Assembly: GCF_030412015.1 (NCBI RefSeq)
Contig: NZ_JASNRD010000022.1
Location: 1-64,000 of the forward strand
DNA length: 64,000 nucleotides
Direction: 5' to 3'
From: Massilia sp. YIM B02763
GTDB taxonomy: Bacteria > Pseudomonadota > Gammaproteobacteria > Burkholderiales > Burkholderiaceae_D
This document shows, one piece after another, positions 27,740 to 39,593 of this stretch. Made by a program: the position numbers and the translations under genes. Position 1 is the first letter of the stretch. The number at the start of each line of letters is the position of its first letter. The notes under the pieces were generated by a model that saw only the letters and a program-made list of their open reading frames with translations, had not been told where the DNA came from and searched no databases.

Positions 27740-29878
27740 TCAATGCACGCCCGTCACCCTGTCCGCCACGATCTTCGGGGTGATGAACACCAGGAGTTCG
27801 GTCTTTCTGGTCGAACGCGAGGTGCTCTTGAAGAGATTGCCCACGACGGGGATGTCGCCCATCAGCGGCACCTTGCTGACGTCGGTGCTCTCGCTTTGCT
27901 GGTAGATACCGCCCAGCACCACGGTGCCGCCGTTCTCGACCATGACCTTGGTCTTCACGTGCTGGGTGTTGATGGCGAAGCCGGCCGTCGTGCTCTGGCC
28001 CTGGGAATCCTTGGCGACGTCGACGTCCAGCACCACGTTGCCGTCCGGCGTGACCTGCGGCGTGACTTCCAGGCGCAGGTTGGCCTTGCGGAAGGCGATC
28101 GAGGTGGCGCCGCTGCTGGTGGCCTGCTGGTAGGGCAGCTCGACGCCCTGCTCGATCACGGCGGGCACGTTGTCCTCGGTGACCACGCGCGGGCTGGAGA
28201 TGATCTTGCCCTTGCCGTCCGCCTCCAGCGCCGACAGTTCCAGGTTCAGGAAGCGGTTGGCGGCCGACGAGAACAGCGAGAACGCGATGGTCGGCGCGGC
28301 CACGCCGTTGATCGGATTGGCCGGCAGGTTCACCATCTGGCTGTTGGCGAAGCCGCTGGTGGCGGGGACCTGGCCCGTGGTCTCGCCCACGCCGGTCAGG
28401 TTGCCGCCGATCGCCAGGCGATTGTCGCCGTTGACCTGGTAGCCGGCGTCGCCGCCGCGGATCCCGCGCAGGTCGGAAAAGCCCAGCTTGGCGCCCAGGT
28501 TGCGCGAGAAGCCGTCGTTGGCCTCGACCAGGCGCGCCTCCACCAGCACCTGCTTGGTGCGGATGTCGACCTTCTGGATCAGCTTGCGGATGTCCTCGAT
28601 CTTGGACGCGATGTCGGTCACGAACAGCTGGTTGGTGCGCGGATCGATGATCGCGCTGCCGCGCCGCGACAGCACGCGGTTCTTGCTGTCGGCGCCGGTG
28701 CTGGCGCCGCCCGCGTCCAGGCCGAACACGTTGCGGAAGGACTCCGCCTTCTGGTAGTTCAGCTGGAAGATCTCGGAGCGCAGCGGCTCCAGGTCGGTGA
28801 TCTGGGCCTTCTGCTCGAGCTCCAGCTTTTCCTTGGTCAGCAGTTCTTCCTTGGGTGCGATCCACATCACGTTGCCGTTCTTGCGCATGTCCAGGCCCTT
28901 GGCCTGCATGATCACGTCCAGCGCCTGGTCCCACGGCACCTGCTTCAATTGCAGCGTCAGGTTGCCGCTGACGGAGTCGCTGGCGATGATGTTCAGGCCC
29001 GAGATGTCGGCCACCGCCTGCAGCGCCGCGCGCACGTCGATGTTCTGGAAGTTGAACGAGACCTTCTCGCCCTTGTAGCCCTGCGGCCCGGTGGCCAGGC
29101 GGTTCGGGTCTTCCTTGACCGGCTTGACGTCGATGACCAGCTGGGTGTCGCTCTGGTAGACGCTCTGTTCCCAGTTGCCGTGGGCGTCGATCAGCATGCG
29201 CACGTTGCCGCCCTGGGCGGTCGTGGTGATGCGCGACACCGGGGTGCCGAAGTCGGTCACGTCCAGGCGCCGGCGCAGCGCCGGCGGCAGGCCCGTGTTC
29301 AGGAAGTCGACCTGGATCTGGTTGCCGGCCTGGCGCACGTCGACGCCGACCTGGCCGTTGGGCAGGTCGACCACGACGCGGCCTTCGCCGTTGCTGCCGC
29401 GGCGGAAGTCGAGGTCGCGCAGCAGCTGGACGGCGGCGCGCGTTCCCGCGCCTGCGGCCGGTGCCGCGGTTGCGGGTGCGGCCGCCTGCGCCACGCCGCC
29501 GGAACCCTCGACCGTGACCAGCACGGAGCGGCCCTCGATGGCGGTGGCATAGTTCAGCGGACGCTGCAGGTTCAGCACGAGGCGCGTGCGTTCGCCGGCC
29601 TGCACCAGGTTCACGCCGCGCACGTCGCCCAGGTTGATGTCCTGGGACGTCTTGCCGGTGGCGTTGGCGGTGGCGCCGAAATCGAGCGCGATGCGCGCCG
29701 GATTGGTGATCGAAAAGCCGATCGGCGCGCGCGCGGGCGCTTCCTTCATGGTCACGTTGAGGACGACGTTGCCGCCCTGCTGGTTGGCGCTGATCGATTC
29801 GATCGCGTTCTGCGCCCATGCGCCGCCGGCGCCCAGCGCCAGCAGCAGACCGCACACGAGGCGGGTGAATCGGATCAT
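27740..29878 (-). CDS. pilQ: type IV pilus secretin PilQ
   Basis: A 712-residue outer-membrane secretin forming the exit pore for type IV pili. A signal peptide ends at AWAQ (about 23). Two AMIN domains follow (about 25-240, peptidoglycan-associated), then an STN domain (FNFQNIDVRAALQAVADISG), a secretin N1 domain and the C-terminal secretin core, with the conserved VPLMGDIPVVGNLF near the end. The start overlaps the pilP stop as ATGA. It ends the pilMNOPQ set. Confidence 0.96.
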   Translation of the reverse strand: MIRFTRLVCGLLLALGAGGAWAQNAIESISANQQGGNVVLNVTMKEAPARAPIGFSITNPARIALDFGATANATGKTSQDINLGDVRGVNLVQAGERTRLVLNLQRPLNYATAIEGRSVLVTVEGSGGVAQAAAPATAAPAAGAGTRAAVQLLRDLDFRRGSNGEGRVVVDLPNGQVGVDVRQAGNQIQVDFLNTGLPPALRRRLDVTDFGTPVSRITTTAQGGNVRMLIDAHGNWEQSVYQSDTQLVIDVKPVKEDPNRLATGPQGYKGEKVSFNFQNIDVRAALQAVADISGLNIIASDSVSGNLTLQLKQVPWDQALDVIMQAKGLDMRKNGNVMWIAPKEELLTKEKLELEQKAQITDLEPLRSEIFQLNYQKAESFRNVFGLDAGGASTGADSKNRVLSRRGSAIIDPRTNQLFVTDIASKIEDIRKLIQKVDIRTKQVLVEARLVEANDGFSRNLGAKLGFSDLRGIRGGDAGYQVNGDNRLAIGGNLTGVGETTGQVPATSGFANSQMVNLPANPINGVAAPTIAFSLFSSAANRFLNLELSALEADGKGKIISSPRVVTEDNVPAVIEQGVELPYQQATSSGATSIAFRKANLRLEVTPQVTPDGNVVLDVDVAKDSQGQSTTAGFAINTQHVKTKVMVENGGTVVLGGIYQQSESTDVSKVPLMGDIPVVGNLFKSTSRSTRKTELLVFITPKIVADRVTGVH

Positions 29879-30408
29879 TTACGGCTCTCCTTGGTTTGCA
29901 GCTCCAGCCTGGCCATGCGCTCGACCCAGTCGCCGGCGGCGTCCTGCACCACTTCACGGATATCGATGGCATCCTCGCCCACGCGGGCGACGACGCCGAA
30001 ATTCTGGCCGATGCGCTGGCCGGCCCTGACCTGGTACACCGCGCGGTCGATCTGCAGCAGCGCATAGCCGACGCCGCCCTTCTGCATCGAGCCCACCATC
30101 TGCATGGTGTCGAGCGGGAAGCTCTCGAGCAGTTCGCGCGGACGGTTCAGGTCCGGCTGGTTGCGGTCGTGCGCGGCGGTGCGCGCCAGCTCGCCCAGCA
30201 GCTTGGACTGGCTGAACGGATCGGGCGCCGTGGCGGCGCCGTAGGCATAGGGGATGAAATCCTTCGGCTCGGCCAGCGGCTTGACGTTCGGGCGGGTATC
30301 GCGCTGGACCTGGTCCATCCACTCGCGCACTTCGCGCACGTCGCTGTCGCCGCAGCCGGCCAGCAGGTGGGCGCAAGCCAGCGCCGCCAGGAGACGGTGA
30401 CGGATCAT
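29875..30408 (-). CDS. pilP: type IV pilus inner-membrane lipoprotein PilP
   Basis: A 177-residue lipoprotein (lipobox LAGC, Cys19) that links the PilNO inner-membrane complex to the PilQ secretin. The C-terminal beta domain includes GVGYALLQIDRAVYQVRAGQ and the region around RIGQNFGVV, both typical of PilP. The start at 30408 overlaps the pilO stop as ATGA; a longer in-frame version runs backwards through pilO and is rejected. Confidence 0.95.
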   Translation of the reverse strand: MIRHRLLAALACAHLLAGCGDSDVREVREWMDQVQRDTRPNVKPLAEPKDFIPYAYGAATAPDPFSQSKLLGELARTAAHDRNQPDLNRPRELLESFPLDTMQMVGSMQKGGVGYALLQIDRAVYQVRAGQRIGQNFGVVARVGEDAIDIREVVQDAAGDWVERMARLELQTKESRK

Positions 30409-31091
30409 GCGCCGTCTCCCTTGGCGGCATTCGCGCCCTTCTTGTTCTTCTTCGCCTTGCGCGCCCTGGCCTGGGCTTCCAGCTCGTCCTGGTCGAGGTA
30501 GCGGAAGGTCTTGGCGACGGCGTCCAGCGACAGCGTGCCGTCCTTGCCGGTAGCGAGCGCCAGGTTGTTCAGCGTGACGATGCGCGGCATCTTCGCCATG
30601 TCGGCCGCGAAGGCGCCGATGTCGTGGTAGCTGCCGCTGACGCGGATGTCGATCGGGAGCTCGGCGTAGTAATCCTTGACGACGACCTGGCCCGGCTTGA
30701 ACAGCTCGAACTGCAGGCCGCGGCCGACGCCGGCCTGGTTGATGTCCGACAGCAGCGCGGCCATCTCGGCCTTGCTCGGCAACTGCTTCTCGAGGCGTTC
30801 CACGTAGCGGTTGACCTGCTGCTGCTGCGCCTGCAGCGCTTCCAGGTTGATCGCCTGCGCCATCTTGACCTTGTAGTCGTCGCGCAGCTTGACCTCCTGC
30901 TGGGCCAGGGTTTCCTGTTCCTCGAACTGGCCGCTCCAGTAGAAATACCAGCCCAGCACGAGCACGCCGACCATGGCGCCGGCCGCGCACAGCAGGCGCG
31001 GCGCCAGCGGCCACAGGCCGGGGTGGCGCCCTTGCAGGCCCTCGAACTGGGCCGCCAGGTCGGCGCCCAGTTGTTTGACGTCGATGTTCAT
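30405..31091 (-). CDS. pilO: type IV pilus assembly protein PilO
   Basis: A 228-residue bitopic inner-membrane protein: a short cytoplasmic N-terminus, one membrane helix (about 33-50, ending GWYFYWSGQ), a coiled-coil (52-105) and a ferredoxin-like periplasmic domain containing LPIDIRVSGSYHDIGAF, the PilO hallmark. It dimerises with PilN. The Lys/Ala-rich tail is disordered. ATGA overlaps join it to pilN and pilP. Confidence 0.95.
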   Translation of the reverse strand: MNIDVKQLGADLAAQFEGLQGRHPGLWPLAPRLLCAAGAMVGVLVLGWYFYWSGQFEEQETLAQQEVKLRDDYKVKMAQAINLEALQAQQQQVNRYVERLEKQLPSKAEMAALLSDINQAGVGRGLQFELFKPGQVVVKDYYAELPIDIRVSGSYHDIGAFAADMAKMPRIVTLNNLALATGKDGTLSLDAVAKTFRYLDQDELEAQARARKAKKNKKGANAAKGDGA

Positions 31092-31738
31092 GTTTGTGCT
31101 CCGGCCGTTGCCGCCGGCGTGCCCGGCTTGCCGCCGTTTTTCCTTTCGTCCTTCTTGCCGTCAGCCTTGTCGTCGGCCTCGCGGCTGCGCTTGATCGCCA
31201 CCGTCAGGTTGAATTCCACGACCTTGCGGCCGGTCTTGCTCTGGGCCAGCGTGGCCGCGCGCACCTCGGTCAGGTCCGGGCGCTCCAGCCAGGGCGAGAC
31301 GCCCGACAGGTTGCGCAGCAGTTCGGCGACCCGTTCCTGCGACTGGGCCACGCCGTTCAGCTGCACCTTCTGGCCGTCCTGCTTGAAGCTTTTCAGGTAG
31401 ACGCCGTCCGGCACCTGGCGCACCAGCTCGTCCAGCAGGTAGACGGGCTGGTTGCGGTCGCCCTGCAGGTCCTCGACGGCCTGCTGGCGCGCCTTCAGCG
31501 CCTCGATCTCGGACTTCAGGCTGGCGATCGAGGCGATCTTCTTGTCCAGGTCCGCATTGGCGTTCTTGAGCACCAGGTTGCGTTCGTTCTGCACGGCGAT
31601 GCGGCTGGCGTTGTAGGCGCCCACCAGCAGCACCAGCGCGACGCCGGCCAGCGCACCCAGCGACATCAGGGCCACGAAGGCGGCCTGCTTCTGCTTGCGC
31701 CTGGCCTCGCGGTGCGGCAGCAGGTTAATCCGGATCAT
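31088..31738 (-). CDS. pilN: type IV pilus assembly protein PilN
   Basis: A 216-residue bitopic protein. The N-terminal MIRINLLPHREA is the motif that docks onto PilM. A membrane helix (about 22-44) precedes a coiled coil and a periplasmic fold homologous to PilO. The C-terminal 35 residues are charged and low-complexity. It overlaps pilO by 4 bp and pilM by 1 bp. Confidence 0.96.
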   Translation of the reverse strand: MIRINLLPHREARRKQKQAAFVALMSLGALAGVALVLLVGAYNASRIAVQNERNLVLKNANADLDKKIASIASLKSEIEALKARQQAVEDLQGDRNQPVYLLDELVRQVPDGVYLKSFKQDGQKVQLNGVAQSQERVAELLRNLSGVSPWLERPDLTEVRAATLAQSKTGRKVVEFNLTVAIKRSREADDKADGKKDERKNGGKPGTPAATAGAQT

Positions 31739-32814
31739 CAGCCGAACCTCCGCAGCGCCAGCCCGCAGGCGACCAGGTAGCCCGGCGCCTCGTGGCGCAG
31801 CTGCTGTTCGCGCACGGCGGGGCCCATCTGCATGCCCTGGAACGGCGCCGCCAGCGCCGTCGGAATGCGGGTACGGCCGGCGATGATGTCGATCAGGCCC
31901 GGCAGCATGGCGCAGCCGCCCGCCAGCCAGATCTGGTCGATGCGGGTATAGGGCGTCGACGTGAAGAAAAACTGGATCGCGCGCGTCACTTCGAGCGCGG
32001 CGTTTTCCAGGAACGGCGGCAGCAGGTCGGTGCGCCAGTTGTCGGGCAGGTCGCCGGCGCGCTTCCTCGCCTCCGCCTCCTCGAACGACAGGCCGTAGGA
32101 GCGCACGATGTCCTGGGTCAGCTGGACGCCGCCGAACGGCTGCTCGCGCTCGTAGATGGTCTCGCCGTTCTGCAGCACCGAGACGTGGGTGGCCTGGGCG
32201 CCGATCTGGAACAGCGCATGGACGCGGTCCTTCGGCAGGCCGGCGGGCCCCGCGATGACGCGCTCCAGCGCGGCGCGCGCGGCGTACGATTCGATGTCCA
32301 TCACGGTCGCGCTCAAGCCGGCGGCCTCGGCGATCGCCACGCGGTCCTCGACTTTTTCGCGGCGCGCCGCGGCCAGCATCACTTCCATGTCGTCCGGCGC
32401 ATTGGGGGACATGCCGATCACGTCGAAGTCGAGGCTGACCTCATCCAGCGCGAACGGGATATACTGGCTGGCCTCGGATTCGACCTGCACTTCGAGCTGG
32501 TCTTCCGCCAGGCCGGCCGGCAGGATGATCTTCTTGGTGATCACGGCGGCCGGCGGCATGCCGAGCGCGACGTGCTTGATGCGGGTGCCGCTCTTCTTCC
32601 AGACGCGCAGCACGGCGTCCGACACCGCTTCGATGTTCTCGATATTGCCGTCGACCACGACGCCGCGCGCCAGCGGTTCGGCGGCATAGCGCTCCAGGCG
32701 CAACTCACCCTTGCCGGCGTCGGCCAGTTCCACCAGGCGCACGCTGGACGTGCTGATGTCGAGGCCGACCAGTGGCGGACTCGATGGTCCGAACAAGGAA
32801 CCGAGGCTGATCAC
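31738..32814 (-). CDS. pilM: type IV pilus assembly ATPase-like protein PilM
   Basis: A 358-residue cytoplasmic protein of the actin/FtsA fold. The nucleotide-binding segments include VGLDISTSSVRLVEL near the N-terminus and IWLAGGCAMLPGL near the C-terminus. It binds the PilN N-terminus and anchors the alignment complex. It is the first gene of the pil operon, divergent from the PBP1A gene across a 301-bp spacer. Confidence 0.96.
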   Translation of the reverse strand: MISLGSLFGPSSPPLVGLDISTSSVRLVELADAGKGELRLERYAAEPLARGVVVDGNIENIEAVSDAVLRVWKKSGTRIKHVALGMPPAAVITKKIILPAGLAEDQLEVQVESEASQYIPFALDEVSLDFDVIGMSPNAPDDMEVMLAAARREKVEDRVAIAEAAGLSATVMDIESYAARAALERVIAGPAGLPKDRVHALFQIGAQATHVSVLQNGETIYEREQPFGGVQLTQDIVRSYGLSFEEAEARKRAGDLPDNWRTDLLPPFLENAALEVTRAIQFFFTSTPYTRIDQIWLAGGCAMLPGLIDIIAGRTRIPTALAAPFQGMQMGPAVREQQLRHEAPGYLVACGLALRRFG

Positions 32815-32923
32815 GAGCGCACTCCCTTTTGCTCCGTTCTCTTTGGAACGACTTGTTAACGCCCGCGTGGGGATTCATTGATAAAACAGATATTTGGCGC
32901 ACATATATCAGGCACCGCATCAA

Positions 32924-32952
32924 ATCGTAGCAATACTGATGTCCACAGACAA
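32924..32952 (-). promoter_or_regulatory. candidate promoter of the pilMNOPQ operon
   Basis: On the minus strand TTGTCT, a 17-bp spacer and TACGAT, about 110 bp before pilM. Apart from this and the mrcA promoter the 301-bp pilM/mrcA spacer (32815-33115) is AT-richer than its surroundings and shows no further gene. Confidence 0.45.
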
Positions 32953-33053
32953 GAAATTTCTGTATGGGAATATCTAGTGGCGAAGCAGGAATACGACACT
33001 GCGAAAAATCAATATTGCTGCGGTTTTCACACCTGTTGTTGCCTTGTCTAGCG

Positions 33054-33082
33054 GTGATTCAGACCTTTCCCTGACTTATAAT
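33054..33082 (+). promoter_or_regulatory. candidate promoter of the PBP1A gene
   Basis: A perfect -10 TATAAT (33077-33082) lies 34 bp before the ATG. The -35 at 17-bp spacing, GTGATT, is weak. Confidence 0.5.
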
Positions 33083-33115
33083 GATTCCGATCAATAAAGC
33101 GAGCCGTCCATCCGC

Positions 33116-35455
<2,340 letters not shown>

Positions 35456-35470
35456 ACGGCAGCCGCGTCT

Positions 35471-35657
35471 CGGTAGGGTGGACGGCTTGCCGTCCACGCG
35501 TTCCAGCGGCGCCCGGGTTGCCACACAGCCGAACGGCGCCGGGTTGCCGCAGGGCCGACCGGCGCCGGGTCGCTACACGGCCGACCGGCGCCGGTTTGCC
35601 GCACGGTCGAGCGGATGCCGCCTGGACGCGTGGACGGCGGAGCCGTCCACCCTACCG
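35471..35657. repeat. composite palindromic element enclosing a 26-bp tandem array
   Basis: Outer inverted arms at 35471-35500 and 35627-35657 begin and end with CGGTAGGGTGGACGGC / its complement, differing by about two bases. Each arm is itself a hairpin (GTGGACGGC..GCCGTCCAC type). Between them lie four tandem units, 35506-35532, 35533-35558, 35559-35584 and 35585-35610, each built on CGGCGCCGG(G/T)TTGCC. It sits between the convergent mrcA and cyaY stops. Confidence 0.85.
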
Positions 35658-35669
35658 CTCGGCCGGTTC

Positions 35670-35999
35670 TCAGCCCAGCTTGATGGGCACGCCCGCCTGC
35701 TGCGTCGCGTACGCGGACAGCGACGCGAAGAATTCGCTGTCGTCGCGGGTATTGCGCCATTCATCGCCCACGCGCTTGTAGTGGAAGCCGCCGGCGCGCG
35801 CCGCGACCCACATTTCCTGCAGCGGCGCCTGGCTGTTGACGATGATCTTGGAGCCATTGTCGACGAACTCGATCTCCAGCACGTTGCCGTTGCGCTTGCA
35901 TTCGACGTCGACGACGTCCTGCTCGAACAGCTGGTCGAACGCGCCTTCGATCTGGTCCAGGGTGGACTCGGCGAGGTCCAGGAATTCGGTTTCGGTCAT
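35670..35999 (-). CDS. cyaY: iron-sulfur cluster assembly protein CyaY (frataxin)
   Basis: A 109-residue bacterial frataxin that binds iron and modulates cysteine desulfurase activity. The acidic first helix (TETEFLDLAESTLDQIE) and the strands VVDVECKRNGNVLEIEF and IIVNSQAPLQEMWVAARAGG are diagnostic. The Met at 35999, with GGAG upstream, is preferred over one four codons earlier. It is divergent from lptM, the arrangement also seen in gammaproteobacteria. Confidence 0.96.
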   Translation of the reverse strand: MTETEFLDLAESTLDQIEGAFDQLFEQDVVDVECKRNGNVLEIEFVDNGSKIIVNSQAPLQEMWVAARAGGFHYKRVGDEWRNTRDDSEFFASLSAYATQQAGVPIKLG

Positions 36000-36027
36000 G
36001 CTACACTCCAAGGTCTGATATCAAACC

Positions 36028-36363
36028 GTGATTCTAATCGTGAAGTCCTCATTTGCGCTCCCCGCCGGCCTGGCGCTGCTGCTGACGCTGTCCGCCTGCG
36101 GCCAGACCGGTCCGCTCTACATGCCGAACGCGCCCGCCGCCCGCGGCCACCGCGGCGGCCACGGCGCGGTGCCGACGCCCAACCAGGCGGCGCAGGCCAC
36201 CCAGGCGTCCCAGGCCAAGCAGGCGGCCTCCGCGCCCAATGCCATCGGCACCGACACCACGCCGCCGGCACCGGCCGCCGGCACCGTCGGCCCGTCGGCC
36301 GCATCGAACGCCAACGATACCCAAGCCACCCAATCGCCGACCACCCCGGCCACCCAACAGTAA
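36028..36363 (+). CDS. lptM: LptM-like lipoprotein
   Basis: A 111-residue small lipoprotein. The lipobox LSAC (Cys24) is followed at once by GQTGPLYMP, the signature of the LptM/YifL family, which helps the LPS translocon LptD fold (known in E. coli). The remainder is Ala/Gln/Pro/Thr-rich and disordered, longer than in E. coli. The GTG at 36028 is used; a second GTG at 36040 would also give a normal signal peptide. It lies just upstream of lysA, only 2 bp away. Confidence 0.85.
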   Translation: MILIVKSSFALPAGLALLLTLSACGQTGPLYMPNAPAARGHRGGHGAVPTPNQAAQATQASQAKQAASAPNAIGTDTTPPAPAAGTVGPSAASNANDTQATQSPTTPATQQ

Positions 36364-36365
36364 AC

Positions 36366-37640
36366 ATGTCGCACTTCGCCCTCAAGAACGGTGTCCTGCA
36401 CGCCGAAAGCGTTTCCCTGTCCGCCATCGCCGAGCAGTTCGGCACCCCGACCTACGTGTACTCGAAGGCCCAGCTGCTGGAGAACTTCGACGCCTACACC
36501 CGGCCGGCCGCCGGCCGCGACGCGCTGGTCTGCTACGCGATGAAGGCCAATTCGAACCTGGCCATCCTCGACATCCTGGCGCGCCGGGGCGCCGGCTTCG
36601 ACATCGTCTCGGGCGGCGAACTGCTGCGCGTGATCGCCGCCGGCGGCGATCCGGGCAAGGTGATCTTCTCGGGCGTGGGCAAGACCATGGCCGAGATCGG
36701 CCTGGCGCTGGAAAAAGGCATCCTGTGCTTCAACGTCGAGTCGATCCCGGAGCTGCACCGCATCAACGAGGTCGCCGCCCGCATGGGCAAGCGCGCGCCC
36801 GTGTCGCTGCGCGTGAACCCGAACGTCGACCCCAAGACCCATCCCTACATCGCCACCGGCCTGAAGGCCAGCAAGTTCGGCGTGGCGTTCTCGGACGCGC
36901 TCGCGACCTACCGCACGGCCGCCTCGCTGCCGCACCTGGAAGTGGTCGGCATCGACTGCCACATCGGCTCGCAGCTGCTGGACGACGCGCCCCTGCTGGA
37001 GGCCCTGGACAAGCTGATCGAGCTGATCGACACCTTGGCGGCGGAAGGCATCCACCTGCACCACCTCGACGTGGGCGGCGGCCTGGGCATCGACTACGGC
37101 ACGGGCGACAAGCCGCCGGTCCCGGCGAGCGCCTACGTCGAGCGCGTGTTCGCGCGCATCGACGCGTGGCGCGCCGAGAAGCACGGCGGCAAGCCCATCA
37201 AGGTGATCTTCGAGCCGGGCCGCTCGATCGTCGGCAATACCGGCGTGCTCCTGATGAGCGTGGAATTCATCAAGCCGGGCGAGGAAAAGAACTTCTGCGT
37301 GATCGACGCCGCCATGAACGACATGGCCCGCCCCGCGCTGTACCAGGCCTGGATGGACGTCAAGCCGGTCAAGCCGCGCGCCGGCACGCCCGTCACCTAC
37401 GACCTGGTCGGCCCCGTGTGCGAATCGGGCGACTGGCTGGCGCGCGACCGCGCCCTGGCGGTCGAGCCGGGCGACGTGCTGGCCATGATGGCGGCCGGCG
37501 CCTACGGCTTCACGATGTCCTCGAACTACAATACCCGCGGCCGCGCGGCCGAGGTGCTGGTGGACGGCGACCGGGTGCACCTGGTGCGCCGGCGCGAGGA
37601 TCCGTCGGAGCTGTTTGCGCTCGAGACGGTCGTTCAATAA
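36366..37640 (+). CDS. lysA: diaminopimelate decarboxylase
   Basis: A 424-residue PLP enzyme of fold type III, converting meso-diaminopimelate to lysine. The PLP lysine is Lys60 in [23 protein letters not shown] and [10 protein letters not shown] bind the cofactor phosphate, and [11 protein letters not shown] contributes the active-site Cys from the other subunit. The start follows lptM by 2 bp, so they are cotranscribed. A REPIN-like repeat begins 18 bp after the stop. Confidence 0.97.
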   Translation: MSHFALKNGVLHAESVSLSAIAEQFGTPTYVYSKAQLLENFDAYTRPAAGRDALVCYAMKANSNLAILDILARRGAGFDIVSGGELLRVIAAGGDPGKVIFSGVGKTMAEIGLALEKGILCFNVESIPELHRINEVAARMGKRAPVSLRVNPNVDPKTHPYIATGLKASKFGVAFSDALATYRTAASLPHLEVVGIDCHIGSQLLDDAPLLEALDKLIELIDTLAAEGIHLHHLDVGGGLGIDYGTGDKPPVPASAYVERVFARIDAWRAEKHGGKPIKVIFEPGRSIVGNTGVLLMSVEFIKPGEEKNFCVIDAAMNDMARPALYQAWMDVKPVKPRAGTPVTYDLVGPVCESGDWLARDRALAVEPGDVLAMMAAGAYGFTMSSNYNTRGRAAEVLVDGDRVHLVRRREDPSELFALETVVQ

Positions 37641-37658
37641 GACGTCTGCGATCAACAC

Positions 37659-37744
37659 GTCGTCCCCGCGCAGGCGGGGACCCAATTTTTGCCGGCGCTA
37701 ACGCAGCGCATGAAAAATTGGGTCCCTGCCTGCGCAGGGACGAC
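37659..37744. repeat. REPIN-like palindromic repeat, copy D
   Basis: Arms begin GTCGTCCCCGCGCAGGCGGG and end CCTGCCTGCGCAGGGACGAC, around a loop of about 30 nt. It occupies the space between the convergent lysA and the small membrane gene at 37777. Confidence 0.88.
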
Positions 37745-37776
37745 GTTGTTTTATGTACGCATGCGTGCGTACTCTG

Positions 37777-37962
37777 CTAGTCCCTTCCCCGCGACCGATC
37801 ATCCGGCCACGCCAGCGCCGCGCACGCCGCCGTCTGCTCGCCCCAGCGCGCCTGCAGGTTCAGGCAACGGTCCACCGCCACGCCGTAACGCGTGCGCGAG
37901 ACCCCGAGCACCATCAGGAGCACCAGGGCCAGCAGGAGGACAATCGCACCGAACCGTTTCAT
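37777..37962 (-). CDS. small single-pass membrane protein downstream of msrQ
   Basis: A 61-residue frame beginning MKRFGAIVLLLALVLLMVLG, one hydrophobic helix, followed by a short domain with two Cys (CLNLQ and AACAAL). It starts 1 bp after the msrQ stop, which suggests coupled translation. No family is recognised. It may be a small redox or assembly partner, but that is only position-based. Confidence 0.5.
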   Translation of the reverse strand: MKRFGAIVLLLALVLLMVLGVSRTRYGVAVDRCLNLQARWGEQTAACAALAWPDDRSRGRD

Positions 37963-37963
37963 G

Positions 37964-38599
37964 TCATGAGCGTACCGATCCCGCCGAGGCGGCGCTGCGC
38001 GTGCGGTTCCAGCTCCACCAGGCCCGCAGGCCCAGCAGCAGCGCCACGACGGCGCCCCAGACGATGGGTTGTTCGAAGTTGTGCTTGCCCGCCTTGATCC
38101 ACCAGTAGTGCAGGATCGCCAGCGGCGCGATCAGGTAGATCAGCCGGTGCAGCTGGGTCCAGCGCCGGCCCAGTTTCCGGATCATGGCCTGGGTGCTGGT
38201 CGCCGCCAGCGGGACCAGCAGGACGAAGGCGATGAAGCCGACCGTGATGAACGGCCGCTTGAGCACGTCCTTCCACATGGCCGCCACGTCGAAGCCGTGG
38301 TCGAACCAGAGGAAGGTCAGGAAGTGCACGAAGGCATAGAAGAACACGTACAGGCCCAGCATGCGGCGCAGGCGCACCAGCCAGTTCCAGCCCGTCAGCC
38401 GCCGCAGCGGCGTGACGGCCAGCGTGGCGCACAGCAGGTACAAGGCCCAGTCGCCGGTGCCGAAGGTCAGGAAGGCGACCGGGTCGACCGGCACGCCGTT
38501 CGCGAGCAGCCAGGCCATGCGCAGGAAAGGCAGCAGCGCCAGCACGAACACGACGCCCTTGATGGCGGTGAGCTGCTTCGGTGTCGGGTTGAATGCCAT
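37964..38599 (-). CDS. msrQ: heme-binding membrane subunit MsrQ
   Basis: A 211-residue polytopic membrane protein of the ferric-reductase-like family with six hydrophobic segments and conserved His residues (YAFVHFLTFLW, QLHRLIYLIAP, LAILHYWW) that would bind b-type heme. It passes electrons from the quinone pool to MsrP for repair of oxidised methionine in periplasmic proteins. It lies 13 bp after msrP, the standard msrPQ pair. Confidence 0.95.
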   Translation of the reverse strand: MAFNPTPKQLTAIKGVVFVLALLPFLRMAWLLANGVPVDPVAFLTFGTGDWALYLLCATLAVTPLRRLTGWNWLVRLRRMLGLYVFFYAFVHFLTFLWFDHGFDVAAMWKDVLKRPFITVGFIAFVLLVPLAATSTQAMIRKLGRRWTQLHRLIYLIAPLAILHYWWIKAGKHNFEQPIVWGAVVALLLGLRAWWSWNRTRSAASAGSVRS

Positions 38600-38612
38600 G
38601 GCGCCGCCCTCG

Positions 38613-39593
38613 TCAGAAAAACTTCTTGAGGTCCATGCCGGTGTACAGCGACGCGACGTCGTTGTAGCCGTTGAACATCAGGGTCTTGCGCTTGGGCGTG
38701 AACAGGCCGCCTTCGCCGATGCGCCGCTCCGTCGCCTGCGACCAGCGTGGGTGGTCGACGTTCGGGTTCACGTTCGAATAAAAGCCGTATTCTTCCGGCG
38801 CCAGCAGGTTCCACGAGGTCTTCGGCTGCTCGCGCAGGAAGCGGATGCGCACGATCGACTTGGCCGACTTGAAGCCGTACTTCCAGGGCACGATCACGCG
38901 CACCGGCGCGCCGTTCTGGTTGGCCAGCACCTGGCCGTACATGCCTACCGTCAAGAGCGCCAGCGGATGCATGGCCTCGTCCATGCGCAGGCCTTCCGAA
39001 TACGGCCAGTCGATCACGCGGCCGCGCACGCCCGGCATCTGGGCGCGGTCGGCCAGCGAGATGAACTGGACGTATTTGGCGTTGCCGGTCGGCTCGACCT
39101 GCTTGATCAGGTTCGACAGCGAATAACCGATCCAGGGGATCACCATCGACCAGCCCTCGACGCAGCGCAGGCGGTAGATGCGTTCCTCGAGCGGCGCCAG
39201 CTTGACCAGGCGGTCGATGTCGAGGGTCACCGGCTTCTTGACCTCGCCGTCGATCTGCACCGTCCACGGCCGCGTGCGCAGCGTGTGGGCGTTCTCGGCC
39301 GGGTCGGACTTGTCGGTGCCGAATTCGTAGAAGTTGTTGTAGTGGGTCGCGTCCTGGAACGAGGTGGGGTTCTCGGTCGTCGACAGGGCGGCATTGCGGG
39401 CCGCGGCCAGCTTCTGGGCCGGGGCGCCCTGGGCCAGCGCCTCGCGCTGCAGCATTTCCCACAGCGAGGTGCCGGCCACGGCGGTGGCCGCGGCACGAGC
39501 CAGGAAGGCGCGGCGGCCTTCGACCACCTCGCGCGGCGTGATTTCGGATGGGAACGGCAGGTCGATGCCGTTCGGGTTTCGCTTGATCAACAT
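38613..39593 (-). CDS. msrP: periplasmic methionine sulfoxide reductase catalytic subunit MsrP
   Basis: A 326-residue molybdoenzyme of the sulfite-oxidase fold. A twin-arginine signal (GRRAFLARA, from residue 26) directs folded export. The Mo-pterin ligand is Cys144 in [11 protein letters not shown]. Other conserved blocks are [13 protein letters not shown] and MNGYND-type ([10 protein letters not shown]) near the C-terminus. It reduces protein-bound methionine sulfoxide with electrons from MsrQ. Confidence 0.95.
   Translation of the reverse strand: MLIKRNPNGIDLPFPSEITPREVVEGRRAFLARAAATAVAGTSLWEMLQREALAQGAPAQKLAAARNAALSTTENPTSFQDATHYNNFYEFGTDKSDPAENAHTLRTRPWTVQIDGEVKKPVTLDIDRLVKLAPLEERIYRLRCVEGWSMVIPWIGYSLSNLIKQVEPTGNAKYVQFISLADRAQMPGVRGRVIDWPYSEGLRMDEAMHPLALLTVGMYGQVLANQNGAPVRVIVPWKYGFKSAKSIVRIRFLREQPKTSWNLLAPEEYGFYSNVNPNVDHPRWSQATERRIGEGGLFTPKRKTLMFNGYNDVASLYTGMDLKKFF

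Noticed and set aside
30409-31014. N-terminal extension of pilP through pilO
   Set aside because: Out-of-frame read of pilO; the PilP lipoprotein signal begins at 30408.
35471-35657. CRISPR array
   Set aside because: The 26-bp units are contiguous with no spacers, and no cas genes are present.
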